Positions 8,360 to 15,117 of a DNA stretch of 35,563 nucleotides are shown here, in pieces. The position numbers were made by a program, and so were the translations under genes. Under the pieces are notes generated by a model. That model did not search any database. It was not told where the DNA came from and saw only the letters and a program-made list of their open reading frames with translations. This DNA comes from Sporosarcina sp. D27 (GTDB lineage Bacteria; Bacillota; Bacilli; Bacillales_A; Planococcaceae), in assembly GCF_000586555.1 (NCBI RefSeq), contig NZ_AZUC01000008.1, positions 1 to 35,563 on the forward strand, read 5' to 3'. The stretch's first letter is position 1. Every line of letters starts with the position of its first letter.

Positions 8360-8384
8360 TGTACCCCAATTTGTACTCCAAATT
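8360..8384. promoter_or_regulatory. Candidate integrase arm-type sites, left end
   Basis: Two adjacent direct repeats, TGTACCCCAATT (8360-8371) and TGTACTCCAAATT (8372-8384), lie between attL and the integrase stop. Similar paired motifs (TTTAGCCTCAATT, TTTAGCCCCAAAA) lie near attR. Paired repeats flanking the core are the expected layout for binding by the integrase N-terminal arm domain. Inferred from position and repetition only. Confidence 0.45.
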
Positions 8385-8393
8385 CGTTGTTTT

Positions 8394-9548
8394 TTATTTT
8401 CCGAATGAATTTAAAACGACAATATCGTCCATTAAGTTGGATGCTGCAATTTGATCTTTCTCAAAAGAATGGGCATACGTTTTGTATACTATCTCGGGAG
8501 TGTCTCTGATTAATGCAGCAACAGTCGTAACTGGAACATTGTTAGAAAGTTGGATTGAAACAAAGCTGTGTCGAAGATAGTGGGCGATATTTTCCCTTTC
8601 GCAGACTAAGTCGATAATCCGCTTCAGGAAACGTTCACCAACATGAGTGCCAACATCATTTATCATGACATATCCATCGGGATTACGATAACCATAACGT
8701 TCCATTTTATCATCGTACCACTCTTTGTAGTCGAGCAAAACTTTTCGAATATTGTTGTTCATCGGAAATTTTCTGACGCTGTTCTTAGTTTTAGGGTCCC
8801 GAACACCGAACCGGTACTTAGTCTCGGTAATATAAATCAAGTTCTTCACAAAATCGATATCCGCCCATCTCAAAGCCCTCAATTCACCAATCCGCATTCC
8901 AGTCAGAACCAATATACAAATACAGGTATAGTGAGACATTTTATATTTCGTCCGAACAATATCTAAGATTTTATCAATTTCCTCGATCGGTATAGCTCCT
9001 CGCTTAACGCCTTGCACCGCACTTTTAAGGTTAGGGGTGTTAACTCTTCTTTTACTTAGCATTTCGTTTTCTATTGCAAAGTTGAAAATTGCACTGATTC
9101 GCCTATAAATGGCTAACAGAGTGCCCTCCGTAAAACCTTTTTTTATAAGTGGGTCGAATATCTCTCTTTGCAAAACCAGAGTAGTAACATTTTTTAATTT
9201 CAAGAGACCGATCGACTCAAGAATATATTTGTTCATTGCGTATTCATGGTTCCGAAGAGTTGTCGGTTTCCAATTAGATTTATTAGCGTCGATATATATA
9301 CTGTTCAACTGCACGACCGTTAAATTGTCGTTTTTGACAAAACTTACATTCCCGTCCAATACAGCAGCCTTGACATCAATTAACGATCGTTCAGCTTGTT
9401 CCAATGTGTCGAAGCCTTGTTTGTTCTTTTCGCGCCGCTCACCGTATTGGTCATAGTATTTGTAACGATACGCATATTTTTTCTTGCTCCCTTGCTTGTA
9501 CCAATAAATGCTAGCCATTTTTGTTTTTATCATTTTTACGCGTGCCAT
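8394..9548 (-). CDS. int: Tyrosine-type phage integrase
   Basis: A 384-residue site-specific recombinase that integrates and excises the element. Residues 11-65 form an AP2-like arm-binding domain (ASIYWYKQGSKKKYAYRY onward). Residues about 75-175 are the SAM-like core-binding domain. The catalytic domain has Arg219 (TGMRIGELRALRW), His323 and Arg326 (HYLRHSF) and the nucleophile Tyr358 (KTYAHSF). All catalytic positions I could identify are present, so it is probably active. The ATG at 9548 follows AGGAGG at about nine bases. The gene points toward attL, the usual arrangement. No excisionase gene was recognised. Confidence 0.93.
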   Translation of the reverse strand: MARVKMIKTKMASIYWYKQGSKKKYAYRYKYYDQYGERREKNKQGFDTLEQAERSLIDVKAAVLDGNVSFVKNDNLTVVQLNSIYIDANKSNWKPTTLRNHEYAMNKYILESIGLLKLKNVTTLVLQREIFDPLIKKGFTEGTLLAIYRRISAIFNFAIENEMLSKRRVNTPNLKSAVQGVKRGAIPIEEIDKILDIVRTKYKMSHYTCICILVLTGMRIGELRALRWADIDFVKNLIYITETKYRFGVRDPKTKNSVRKFPMNNNIRKVLLDYKEWYDDKMERYGYRNPDGYVMINDVGTHVGERFLKRIIDLVCERENIAHYLRHSFVSIQLSNNVPVTTVAALIRDTPEIVYKTYAHSFEKDQIAASNLMDDIVVLNSFGK

Positions 9549-9587
9549 ACCGCATGACCTCCTACGAGCATTTTGTTTTTATACATT

Positions 9588-9769
9588 TCAAGACGTTTGG
9601 TTCGTTCCTTGAATGTCCACACCTCTTCTTATTGACTCCTCCATTTTTTCGGCTGCGATTTGCGCCTCCTTCTTCGTTTTATAGCCGCTTAGTGACATTT
9701 ACCCGTTCTGGGGTCTAAATACGTAACACGAACCTGCCAGAGGCCATTCCTCTTTCTATACGATGCCAT
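9588..9769 (-). pseudogene. Frameshifted N-terminal stub of a second integrase
   Basis: From ATG 9769 the minus strand reads MASYRKRNGLWQVRVTYLDP and then hits a stop. Shifting one frame continues with GYKTKKEAQIAAEKMEESIR and a few more residues before a TGA at 9588. Joined, the two frames make a typical AP2-like arm-binding domain of a different tyrosine integrase. The rest of that gene is missing and the intact int follows 40 bp later. It looks like the leftover of an integrase replacement. Confidence 0.65.
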
Positions 9770-9793
9770 CACAGACATCCTTTCCTTTATTTA

Positions 9794-9910
9794 ATGATGG
9801 ACGGCTGCCAATCCTGCTTTATTGAGATGTTTGTTGAGCGATGTGATCTAGTGAAAAGCGAGAAGGGGTATGTGCTGCACTATCTCAAGCATGTTGGTGA
9901 GACGTATTAG
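9794..9910 (+). CDS. Possible 38-residue ORF or gene fragment
   Basis: An ATG-initiated frame of 38 residues ending KGYVLHYLKHVGETY. No ribosome site is visible (the upstream sequence is pyrimidine-rich) and no family is recognised. It may be a leftover of a phage early gene. It is noted because it is the only open frame in the 250-bp gap between the integrase stub and the methyltransferase. Confidence 0.2.
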   Translation: MMDGCQSCFIEMFVERCDLVKSEKGYVLHYLKHVGETY

Positions 9911-9970
9911 ACAGATAATGCGAAGTAGTGGCATAGGGATGCGTCATAAGTAGAAATATTTTAAACCAAC

Positions 9971-10006
9971 TAAAAACCGCTCTATTCTAAGAAATGAAAG
10001 AGCGGC
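9971..10006 (-). terminator. Terminator of the methyltransferase gene
   Basis: On the minus strand CCGCTCT, a 15-nt loop, AGAGCGG, then TTTTTAG, located just downstream of the methyltransferase stop. Confidence 0.8.
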
Positions 10007-10021
10007 AAAAGTGTTGAATAA

Positions 10022-10936
10022 TTATTTTTTTACTGCATGGATATAATGAATTGTTTCAAAGGCAGTTAAGTAATCCGTGCGATTTTTAAAGAAAAGGTCG
10101 TTTATATTATCAGGAGATAAGTGTTCGTAAATAAGTAATCCTAGTTCTTCTAATAAGCTTTCAATTTCTGGGTAGGAGAAACAAGCTTTCATTGCTTCTC
10201 CACTAGCAGACGCCATTTTCACCATGTTTTCAACCCGGTTAGATAACCCTTTTTCTTGAAATAAATTTTCATCTGCGTAATCAAACACAATTGAACTCCC
10301 TGATGGGACTTTAGAAAAAATCTCTTTAAACAAATTAAAAATGTCTTCTTTAGTTAAATAATATGAAACACCTAATAGACTAAAGAAAGTTTTCTGGTTT
10401 TTATAGCCTTGTTTTACTAAATTCACTTCTGAAAATTTTTGTGTGAAATCCATGGGGACAAATTGAAGATTATCTGGAATTTCAATTTGAGCATTTGCTA
10501 GTCGTTCAATTTTTGAAGCCTGAGTGGTCGGATAGTCGACTTCAAATATTTCTAGGTTATTTTCGTATTGAGCATGCCGAAGGGAAAAAGTATCCAATCC
10601 TGCACCTAGAACGACATACTGTTTAATTCCCAATTCGATTTCGTTTATTAAAACTTTTTCGCAATATGCTGCTCGTGCTAAGGGAGTTGGAGAAAGCTGA
10701 ACTTGTGTAATCCATTTTAGAATTTCTTCAGGATTATCTTGGAATTTTTGCGCAATATCTTTACTGAAAAACTGTATTCCTTGAATCATGTTTTCACTAA
10801 TATCCAAAAACTCTTTCTGAGAGATTAGATCTTTTGCGATAAAATCATCGAAAATTTTAGGGGTGTCATTTTTACTGTGAAAAGCTCGACCGAATGCTGA
10901 TACTAAAGAGGTGAGACTGGATTCATTTTGTTTCAT
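10022..10936 (-). CDS. Class I SAM-dependent O-methyltransferase (LCMT/TIGR00027-like)
   Basis: A 304-residue protein. The SAM-binding motif QYVVLGAGLDTFSLR (about 106-120) is diagnostic of the leucine carboxyl methyltransferase / TIGR00027 group, which O-methylates carboxyl or hydroxyl groups, often on secondary metabolites. FEVDYPTTQ matches the second motif and FDYADENLF the acidic strand 4-5 region. The substrate is unknown. It is a single-gene unit on the minus strand with its own consensus promoter, a terminator hairpin in the leader, AGGAGG nine bases before the ATG, and its own terminator. It is not a normal phage gene and is best read as prophage cargo. Metabolite or antibiotic modification is possible but unproven. 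Confidence 0.85.
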   Translation of the reverse strand: MKQNESSLTSLVSAFGRAFHSKNDTPKIFDDFIAKDLISQKEFLDISENMIQGIQFFSKDIAQKFQDNPEEILKWITQVQLSPTPLARAAYCEKVLINEIELGIKQYVVLGAGLDTFSLRHAQYENNLEIFEVDYPTTQASKIERLANAQIEIPDNLQFVPMDFTQKFSEVNLVKQGYKNQKTFFSLLGVSYYLTKEDIFNLFKEIFSKVPSGSSIVFDYADENLFQEKGLSNRVENMVKMASASGEAMKACFSYPEIESLLEELGLLIYEHLSPDNINDLFFKNRTDYLTAFETIHYIHAVKK

Positions 10937-10950
10937 TTATTAGTCCTCCT

Positions 10951-10985
10951 AAAAAAAATGAGATTCCCCTGGCCAGGAGAATCTC
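10951..10985 (-). promoter_or_regulatory. Leader terminator (attenuator) of the methyltransferase
   Basis: On the minus strand GAGATTC-T-CCTGGCCAGG-G-GAATCTC forms a near-perfect hairpin followed by ATTTTTTTT and then immediately by the AGGAGG ribosome site. It lies roughly 20-55 nt after the predicted transcription start, so it should terminate most transcripts before the gene unless disrupted. No leader peptide ATG is visible between promoter and hairpin. Intrinsic terminators placed here commonly mediate conditional antitermination. Confidence 0.65.
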
Positions 10986-11013
10986 AGTATAAAACAAAAT
11001 TATTTAATTGTAA

Positions 11014-11042
11014 ATTATAGCATAAATAATAATGTTTGTCAA
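11014..11042 (-). promoter_or_regulatory. Consensus sigma-A promoter for the methyltransferase
   Basis: Minus strand TTGACA (11042-11037), exactly 17 bp, then TATAAT (11019-11014). This matches the vegetative consensus at all twelve positions and predicts a start near 11007 and a 5' leader of about 70 nt. Confidence 0.85.
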
Positions 11043-11171
11043 TAGAATTACGAGAATATATTCAGGTATTTAGAACTGTTTTTGATTATGTCTTAAAACA
11101 ACATTGAGAAACGATGATACACATTCAGAACAAGGTACGTCACATTAGACAGAAGATGCGAATTTGTAAAA

Positions 11172-11200
11172 TAAAAAAAGACCATTATATCTTGGTCTTT
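11172..11200 (-). terminator. Terminator of the 56-residue membrane protein gene
   Basis: Minus strand AAAAGACCA, a short loop containing the stop codon, TGGTCTTTTTTTAT. The T-run follows the stem directly. Confidence 0.75.
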
Positions 11201-11355
11201 TCCGCTAATATATTCAGCTTTTTAATAACCAAATTTATTTGGTCAATTATTACCATAAGTAATCCAGCTATACTACCAATTAACGCTCCCATTGTTCCTT
11301 CACCTAAGATAAAGCCAATAACAACTGAAATGGTTATATATAAAAGAAATTTCAT
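11185..11355 (-). CDS. 56-residue small membrane protein
   Basis: The frame begins MKFLLYITISVVIGFILGEG, has two hydrophobic segments joined by a glycine-rich turn (GTMGALIGSIAGLLMVIID) and ends with a Lys-rich tail. AAAGGAGGGG stands five to eight bases before the ATG, and a terminator overlaps the stop, so expression signals are excellent. No family recognised. It sits among prophage cargo genes on the minus strand. Confidence 0.75.
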   Translation of the reverse strand: MKFLLYITISVVIGFILGEGTMGALIGSIAGLLMVIIDQINLVIKKLNILAEKTKI

Positions 11356-11440
11356 CTAAACCCCTCCTTTCCTTATTGTACCAATATTCAAAAGTGAGGA
11401 GAAGTAAATTAATGAACAGTTAGAAGAAGGAATGACAGTG

Positions 11441-11527
11441 ATGTATTACGAGTGTAGATACTGCGATTTAGGATTTCCAGCAACATACGATGGGGACGTG
11501 GTGTGCGGTTCTTGTGGTTCTGAATAG
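11441..11527 (+). CDS. 28-residue zinc-ribbon-like mini-protein
   Basis: MYYECRYCDLGFPATYDGDV continuing to VCGSCGSE. Two CxxC knuckles (CRYC and CGSC) are 15 residues apart, a minimal zinc ribbon. AGAAGG lies about ten bases upstream; an in-frame ATG at 11432 is an alternative start three codons earlier. A further acidic in-frame stretch follows the TAG, so this may be the truncated head of a longer protein. Function unknown. Confidence 0.45.
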   Translation: MYYECRYCDLGFPATYDGDVVCGSCGSE

Positions 11528-11656
11528 GAAGCAACAAAAATACTTGTTGAAGATGATGAAGAATAGGACACGTTCCGAACAAGAGGCGTGTCAGACACAA
11601 ACTGTCTAGCATAAAACAGCTTACTTTTTTCTGAGCAGTTTTCTTATTTAACGTGT

Positions 11657-11893
11657 TTATTTTAAGTTCTCTTGGATATCATTAGTTTTTTCGTATATCT
11701 TCATATGTTTTTTGTAAATAATTAAACTTACTATTAATAAAATAATGCTGATTATTAGGAATATTACATGCTCATACACTCTTTTATTGATTAGATCATA
11801 AATTAATCTGGATAAAGAAATAAGAACCATAATAGCGTAGGGAAAAACAGCTATTTTCGTAGGTCTTTCTAGCAATTTGTCTTTTTTATTCAT
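11657..11893 (-). CDS. 78-residue two-segment membrane protein
   Basis: Two hydrophobic helices at about residues 14-31 and 43-60 (VIFLIISIILLIVSLIIY) between a Lys-rich N-terminus and a charged C-terminus (KKHMKIYEKTNDIQENLK). CAGGAGA precedes the ATG. It is AT-rich like the neighbouring cargo genes. No family recognised. It belongs to the minus-strand cargo cluster 10022-12785, which replaces the normal phage immunity and replication region. Confidence 0.65.
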   Translation of the reverse strand: MNKKDKLLERPTKIAVFPYAIMVLISLSRLIYDLINKRVYEHVIFLIISIILLIVSLIIYKKHMKIYEKTNDIQENLK

Positions 11894-12087
11894 TAAATGT
11901 ATTCTCCTGTAATTTTATTAATCTAAGAATAAACATTTTCAATAAACTATTCAAGAGGTTTATGTCGCATTACGAACATAATGAAACAAACTGCGAAGGA
12001 GCGAATCACCAACGAAAAAGTATTTCATTGGGATTCTGTATTTAAGTAAAAGAATTTGCGAGTTTTCATTGTTGAATGTCACTAATA

Positions 12088-12113
12088 GAAAAAACCGCCT
12101 ATTTAAGACGGTT
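12088..12113 (-). terminator. Terminator of the HAD phosphatase gene
   Basis: Minus strand AACCG, loop, CGGTT followed by TTTTCTATT, about 50 bases after the HAD stop. The 270-bp stretch 11894-12164 holds this hairpin and otherwise only AT-rich non-coding sequence. Confidence 0.65.
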
Positions 12114-12164
12114 AGATTAATGGCATTACTATAAGATTTATGTTGATCACCAAATGTTTCTAAC

Positions 12165-12785
12165 TTAAGCCAAAACGTTCAGTATATCTGATGGTTTTTC
12201 AAACTTATATTTTGCTGGTATGCTTTCATGATTTTTACATCCCCATAAAGCCAATCCAAAATCGACACCAGCATCTCTAGCACATTCAAAATCGTAAATA
12301 GTGTCTCCTATGTAAATTGAAGATGAGGATTCAGCTTTTGAAATCTTTAAAAACTCAATAATTGGTTCTGGATTGGGTTTATGTTTCTTTGTATCGTCTG
12401 CACAAACTATATGTGAAAGATATTCCATTAGACCAAATGGTTCAAAATCATCTTTTAGTTCTTGTTTCGTTTTTGATGTGACAATACCTTGGTTTAGACC
12501 CTTTTTCTTTAATGTATCTAAAAGAAAGTTGATTTCATTGTAAACATGAATTGATTGATAGTAGTCTTTCATAAAGAAATTCCATCTATCATTAGCCTTA
12601 TCAATATTATCTATTCCTAGTTTAGGTAAAGAATCAGAACCTGGAATCCCTAATACAAAGGACAATTCTGACCGATCAATATCCTTGTTGTAATCTGTTT
12701 TTAGAAGCTTTTGAAGTGAACCCAAAACTGCATCTTCTGTATTAATTAGTGTTCCGTCAACATCAAAAATAATGGTCTTATACAT
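12165..12785 (-). CDS. HAD-superfamily phosphatase (phosphoglycolate phosphatase/PgmB-like)
   Basis: A 206-residue subfamily IA HAD hydrolase. Motif I is DVDGT (8-12, nucleophile Asp8), motif II is VTSK near residue 103, motif III is KHKPNPEP, and motif IV is GDTIYD. A helical cap lies between motifs I and II. Such enzymes dephosphorylate small metabolites; the substrate cannot be inferred. AAAGGAGG precedes the ATG by about ten bases, and a promoter is visible upstream. It is an unusual gene for a phage and is read as cargo in the minus-strand cluster. Confidence 0.85.
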   Translation of the reverse strand: MYKTIIFDVDGTLINTEDAVLGSLQKLLKTDYNKDIDRSELSFVLGIPGSDSLPKLGIDNIDKANDRWNFFMKDYYQSIHVYNEINFLLDTLKKKGLNQGIVTSKTKQELKDDFEPFGLMEYLSHIVCADDTKKHKPNPEPIIEFLKISKAESSSSIYIGDTIYDFECARDAGVDFGLALWGCKNHESIPAKYKFEKPSDILNVLA

Positions 12786-12826
12786 GGTGCCGCAACCTCC
12801 TTTAAATTACTGTGACTTACAGCGTA

Positions 12827-12871
12827 ATAGTATCATTTAAGATTGACTGTTTTCAAATTATTATGTAAAAA
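12827..12871. promoter_or_regulatory. Overlapping divergent promoters
   Basis: Minus strand: TTGAAA (12856-12851), 18 bp, TACTAT (12832-12827), for the HAD gene. Plus strand: TTGACT (12843-12848), 17 bp, TAAAAA (12866-12871), for the small membrane ORF at 12930 and possibly the late-control genes after it. The two -35 boxes are only two bases apart, so the promoters probably compete. Confidence 0.5.
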
Positions 12872-12929
12872 CCATTTGGTTGAAATGCTGCAAAGTACGA
12901 ACAAAACACGTCACAAGGCAGGTGATTTC

Positions 12930-13040
12930 ATGACAGTTTTAACAACACCGGAAGCGATAGCAATCATTGCAGGAGGTATCTTGCTAGCAATATTTAGCTT
13001 TGGTATGGGGCGGTTAAGTAAACGCAAAAAAGACAGCTGA
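12930..13040 (+). CDS. 36-residue single-pass membrane peptide, possible type I toxin
   Basis: MTVLTTPEAIAIIAGGILLA followed by IFSFGMGRLSKRKKDS: one hydrophobic helix and a strongly basic tail. ATG 12930 is chosen over the longer open frame because AGGTGA precedes it. Size and layout resemble small phage holin-like or type I toxins. A strong minus-strand terminator begins inside the last codons, which would suit an antisense regulator, but no recognised toxin family motif is present. Confidence 0.5.
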   Translation: MTVLTTPEAIAIIAGGILLAIFSFGMGRLSKRKKDS

Positions 13041-13059
13041 TCCTGCTCGATCAGCCGTC
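13026..13059 (-). terminator. Orphan minus-strand terminator overlapping the small membrane ORF
   Basis: Minus strand GACGGCTGATC, loop GAGCAG, GATCAGCTGTC, TTTTTT: an 11-bp stem with one wobble pair. No minus-strand gene lies immediately upstream, so it may end an antisense RNA to the 12930 ORF. TTGTCC-N18-TAACTC (near 13080-13110, minus strand) is a weak candidate promoter. Confidence 0.6.
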
Positions 13060-13136
13060 TCTCTACAGTCACCTTTATGGCGAGTTAGAAATATTTACAG
13101 GCAGAGGACAAGCTATACATTTTGAGGAGTGAGGGC

Positions 13137-13337
13137 ATGGAGAATCCACTGAGAGAAATTGAAAAGATTGCACACCAGTTACCTCTCGTCGCGCTGCAGG
13201 ACATAAATAAGCGCATTACCGACTGGCTGTCAGGTGGTGGCAAAGAGGACCATCCGTATATCGAACAGCAGTTGAGGTTTGCAAGGAATGTCTTGAAGAG
13301 TGAGGAGAGGCTAAATGGTAACCGTCAAATCGGGTGA
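13137..13337 (+). CDS. Small phage protein (DUF6877-like)
   Basis: A 66-residue soluble protein containing LPLVALQDINKRITDWLSGG and DHPYIEQQLRFARNVL. I associate this pattern with small proteins encoded before late-control genes in Bacillales prophages; function unknown. ATG 13137 follows GAGGAG at about seven to ten bases. It overlaps the next gene by 23 bases, indicating coupled translation. Confidence 0.6.
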   Translation: MENPLREIEKIAHQLPLVALQDINKRITDWLSGGGKEDHPYIEQQLRFARNVLKSEERLNGNRQIG

Positions 13338-13548
13338 CACGCATCTGTTGTTTCAGAATCCGGCTATCAAGTGGGTTTGGACGCCAAGGGAGCTGGAGCG
13401 GTTTCGGAAAATGTGGGAAGACGGAGCGGACATTCTTAAGATTGCTAAACGGTTCAAAGTAGGGCAACTGACGATTGCATTGTTGATTATGGATCAGGCG
13501 GATTTAGGGGAGATTAAGCAGCGACAACATGGATTGTATGGAAAATAG
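13315..13548 (+). CDS. 77-residue phage protein with an HTH-like segment
   Basis: The core WTPRELERFRKMWEDGADIL followed by KIAKRFKVGQLTIALLIMDQ looks like a helix-turn-helix of the kind that lets a protein read DNA, and ends AELG-like (ADLGEIKQRQHGLYG). It is a common small ORF of Bacillales prophages without assigned function. GGAGAGG precedes the ATG inside the upstream gene. Confidence 0.6.
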   Translation: MVTVKSGDTHLLFQNPAIKWVWTPRELERFRKMWEDGADILKIAKRFKVGQLTIALLIMDQADLGEIKQRQHGLYGK

Positions 13549-13552
13549 GCAT

Positions 13553-13577
13553 AAAAAAAGACAGGATCTCTCCCGTC
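13553..13577 (-). terminator. Second orphan minus-strand terminator, also a potential ribosome-site mask for xtrA
   Basis: Minus strand GACGGGA, loop GAGA, TCCTGTC, TTTTTTT. No minus-strand gene precedes it. On the plus strand AGGATCTCTCC (13563-13573) can instead pair over 11 positions with GGAGGGGTCCT (13603-13613), which contains the ribosome site of the next gene, so plus-strand RNA may hide that site. Confidence 0.5.
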
Positions 13578-13614
13578 GTAGCTGACACTATCTTAACACA
13601 ATGGAGGGGTCCTG

Positions 13615-13812
13615 GTGAACAAAGATATTGCAATAAATATGGATACATTTCTCAATTCTATTGGTATAATAGAACTACCGGTAAATTGTGTTGTGGTAAT
13701 TTCGGAGGGGAAAGCGAAATTGCGAGAATTACCAGAGCACGGTGAATACAAGATTGTAACGCACCAAGGGAAAGTCAGACGGATGCGGAGGGAAGAGGGA
13801 GAAGAGTTTTGA
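13615..13812 (+). CDS. XtrA/YqaO-like phage protein
   Basis: A 65-residue protein. ISEGKAKLRELPEHGEYKIV followed by THQGKVRRMRREEGEEF fits the PBSX XtrA / skin YqaO family, encoded ahead of the late regulator in those elements. Function unknown. It starts at GTG after GGAGG. The ribosome site can be sequestered by an upstream segment. Its stop overlaps the TTG of the PIN-like gene (TTTGA), so the two are translationally linked. Confidence 0.7.
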   Translation: MNKDIAINMDTFLNSIGIIELPVNCVVVISEGKAKLRELPEHGEYKIVTHQGKVRRMRREEGEEF

Positions 13813-15098
13813 GAAAGAAATTTAGAGAGTTTTATAATAACGATTCTATCAATTTTGAAAATCTAAAAGAAGATGTTTTGATTGTATTTGACACAAATAC
13901 TTTATTAAACATTTATAGATACTCAAGTGCAACAAGTGATACCTTTATAAAATCTATTAAAAAGGTTGAAAATAACATTTGGATTCCTTACCAGGTCGGT
14001 ATGGAGTTTAATCTTAATCGAAAAAAAGTAATGAATGATGTTAAAAAGGCTCCTGTCATCTTTAAGGAGGATTTTGAAAACAAAATTGACAACCTAATAA
14101 ATGGAGTTAAAAATGATTTAGGTAACTACTTTTTGAAAAGTATTGATGCAAAAGAAATAAAAAATCAATTCATAATAGATCTGACATCTCAATTAAACGA
14201 TGTTAAGGAAAAGATCTTACAAAACAATTTTGTTAGTTTATCTAATTTAGTAGATACTGAGCGAGATAAACTAACTGAACTGATTGATACATTGGATGAT
14301 AAAGTTGGGGATCCTTCTACACAAAAGGAAATAACAAAAATTTGTGAAGAAGGGGCAAATAGATACGCAAAAGAAATACCTCCCGGATACATGGATAAAA
14401 AGAAGGGCGTATTTACCTATTTTAACGGATTGGAATTCGAATCGAAGTATGGAGATTTAATAGTTTGGGAACAGATTATCAATAGAGCTAAGGATCCTTC
14501 TATTAACACAGTAGTAATTATTACAGATGATAGCAAGGAAGACTGGTGGTATAAAATAGGAATTGAAACCGTCGGTCCTAGGGCAGAACTGAAAAATGAG
14601 TTGATTAGAAAAGCAAATGCAGACTTAATAATGATTAACTCAAATACATTTCTAAAGCAAACCAATATTGAAGAGGTCACAGAAGACTTAGTTGATGAGA
14701 GCAATACTTACAGTCGGGAGCGAAATATTCCCTCTACTGGGGAAATTCAATATTTCGAAAACAGGATAGAGGATTTTGCCAAGATCAATCCAAAGAATTT
14801 TAAAGTCCAACAAAGGTTTTTATTTGATTTAGATTCTGATTCTGAGCTAGCTTCTGACCTTAGGCTGAGGCTTGAAGAATTGGAGAAAAGTGCTCATTTC
14901 TACTTGATTAATGTAAATGAACAAAAAGAATATTTGCCTAATATTATTAAACTTGTTGTAACTAATAAACTACAAGAACTAATTGAAGAAATTGAATTTT
15001 TGAAAGAAAACATTGAGATAGTTTCATATGAGAAAGTTGATTCAGTTGAGAACAATTTAAAACATTTAATTAACTCCTATATAAACTTAAGTAAATAA
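13809..15098 (+). CDS. PIN-like domain protein (PIN_8/DUF4935 type)
   Basis: A 429-residue protein. The start MRKKFREFYNNDSINF continues to VFDTNTLLNIYRYS, which is the N-terminus of the PIN_8 (DUF4935) family and supports the TTG start. Acidic residues suitable for a metal-dependent nuclease are Asp28, Glu66 (YQVGMEF), Asp216 (YGDLIVW) and Asp240/Asp241 (ITDDSKEDWW). The last 150 residues are charged and helical with no recognised domain. The gene is visibly more AT-rich than the XtrA-like and Xpf-like genes beside it, as expected for an inserted cargo gene. RNase activity and a role in abortive defence are plausible inferences, not demonstrated. Confidence 0.8.
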   Translation: MRKKFREFYNNDSINFENLKEDVLIVFDTNTLLNIYRYSSATSDTFIKSIKKVENNIWIPYQVGMEFNLNRKKVMNDVKKAPVIFKEDFENKIDNLINGVKNDLGNYFLKSIDAKEIKNQFIIDLTSQLNDVKEKILQNNFVSLSNLVDTERDKLTELIDTLDDKVGDPSTQKEITKICEEGANRYAKEIPPGYMDKKKGVFTYFNGLEFESKYGDLIVWEQIINRAKDPSINTVVIITDDSKEDWWYKIGIETVGPRAELKNELIRKANADLIMINSNTFLKQTNIEEVTEDLVDESNTYSRERNIPSTGEIQYFENRIEDFAKINPKNFKVQQRFLFDLDSDSELASDLRLRLEELEKSAHFYLINVNEQKEYLPNIIKLVVTNKLQELIEEIEFLKENIEIVSYEKVDSVENNLKHLINSYINLSK

Positions 15099-15117
15099 TA
15101 TGTCCCCCTGGCCAACC

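Noticed and set aside
12843..13040. 65-residue version of the small membrane ORF
   Set aside because: The upstream part has no ribosome site and includes the predicted promoter; ATG 12930 has AGGTGA in place.
14189..14704. Minus-strand frames inside the PIN-like gene
   Set aside because: They are antisense shadows of an AT-rich coding region without ribosome sites.
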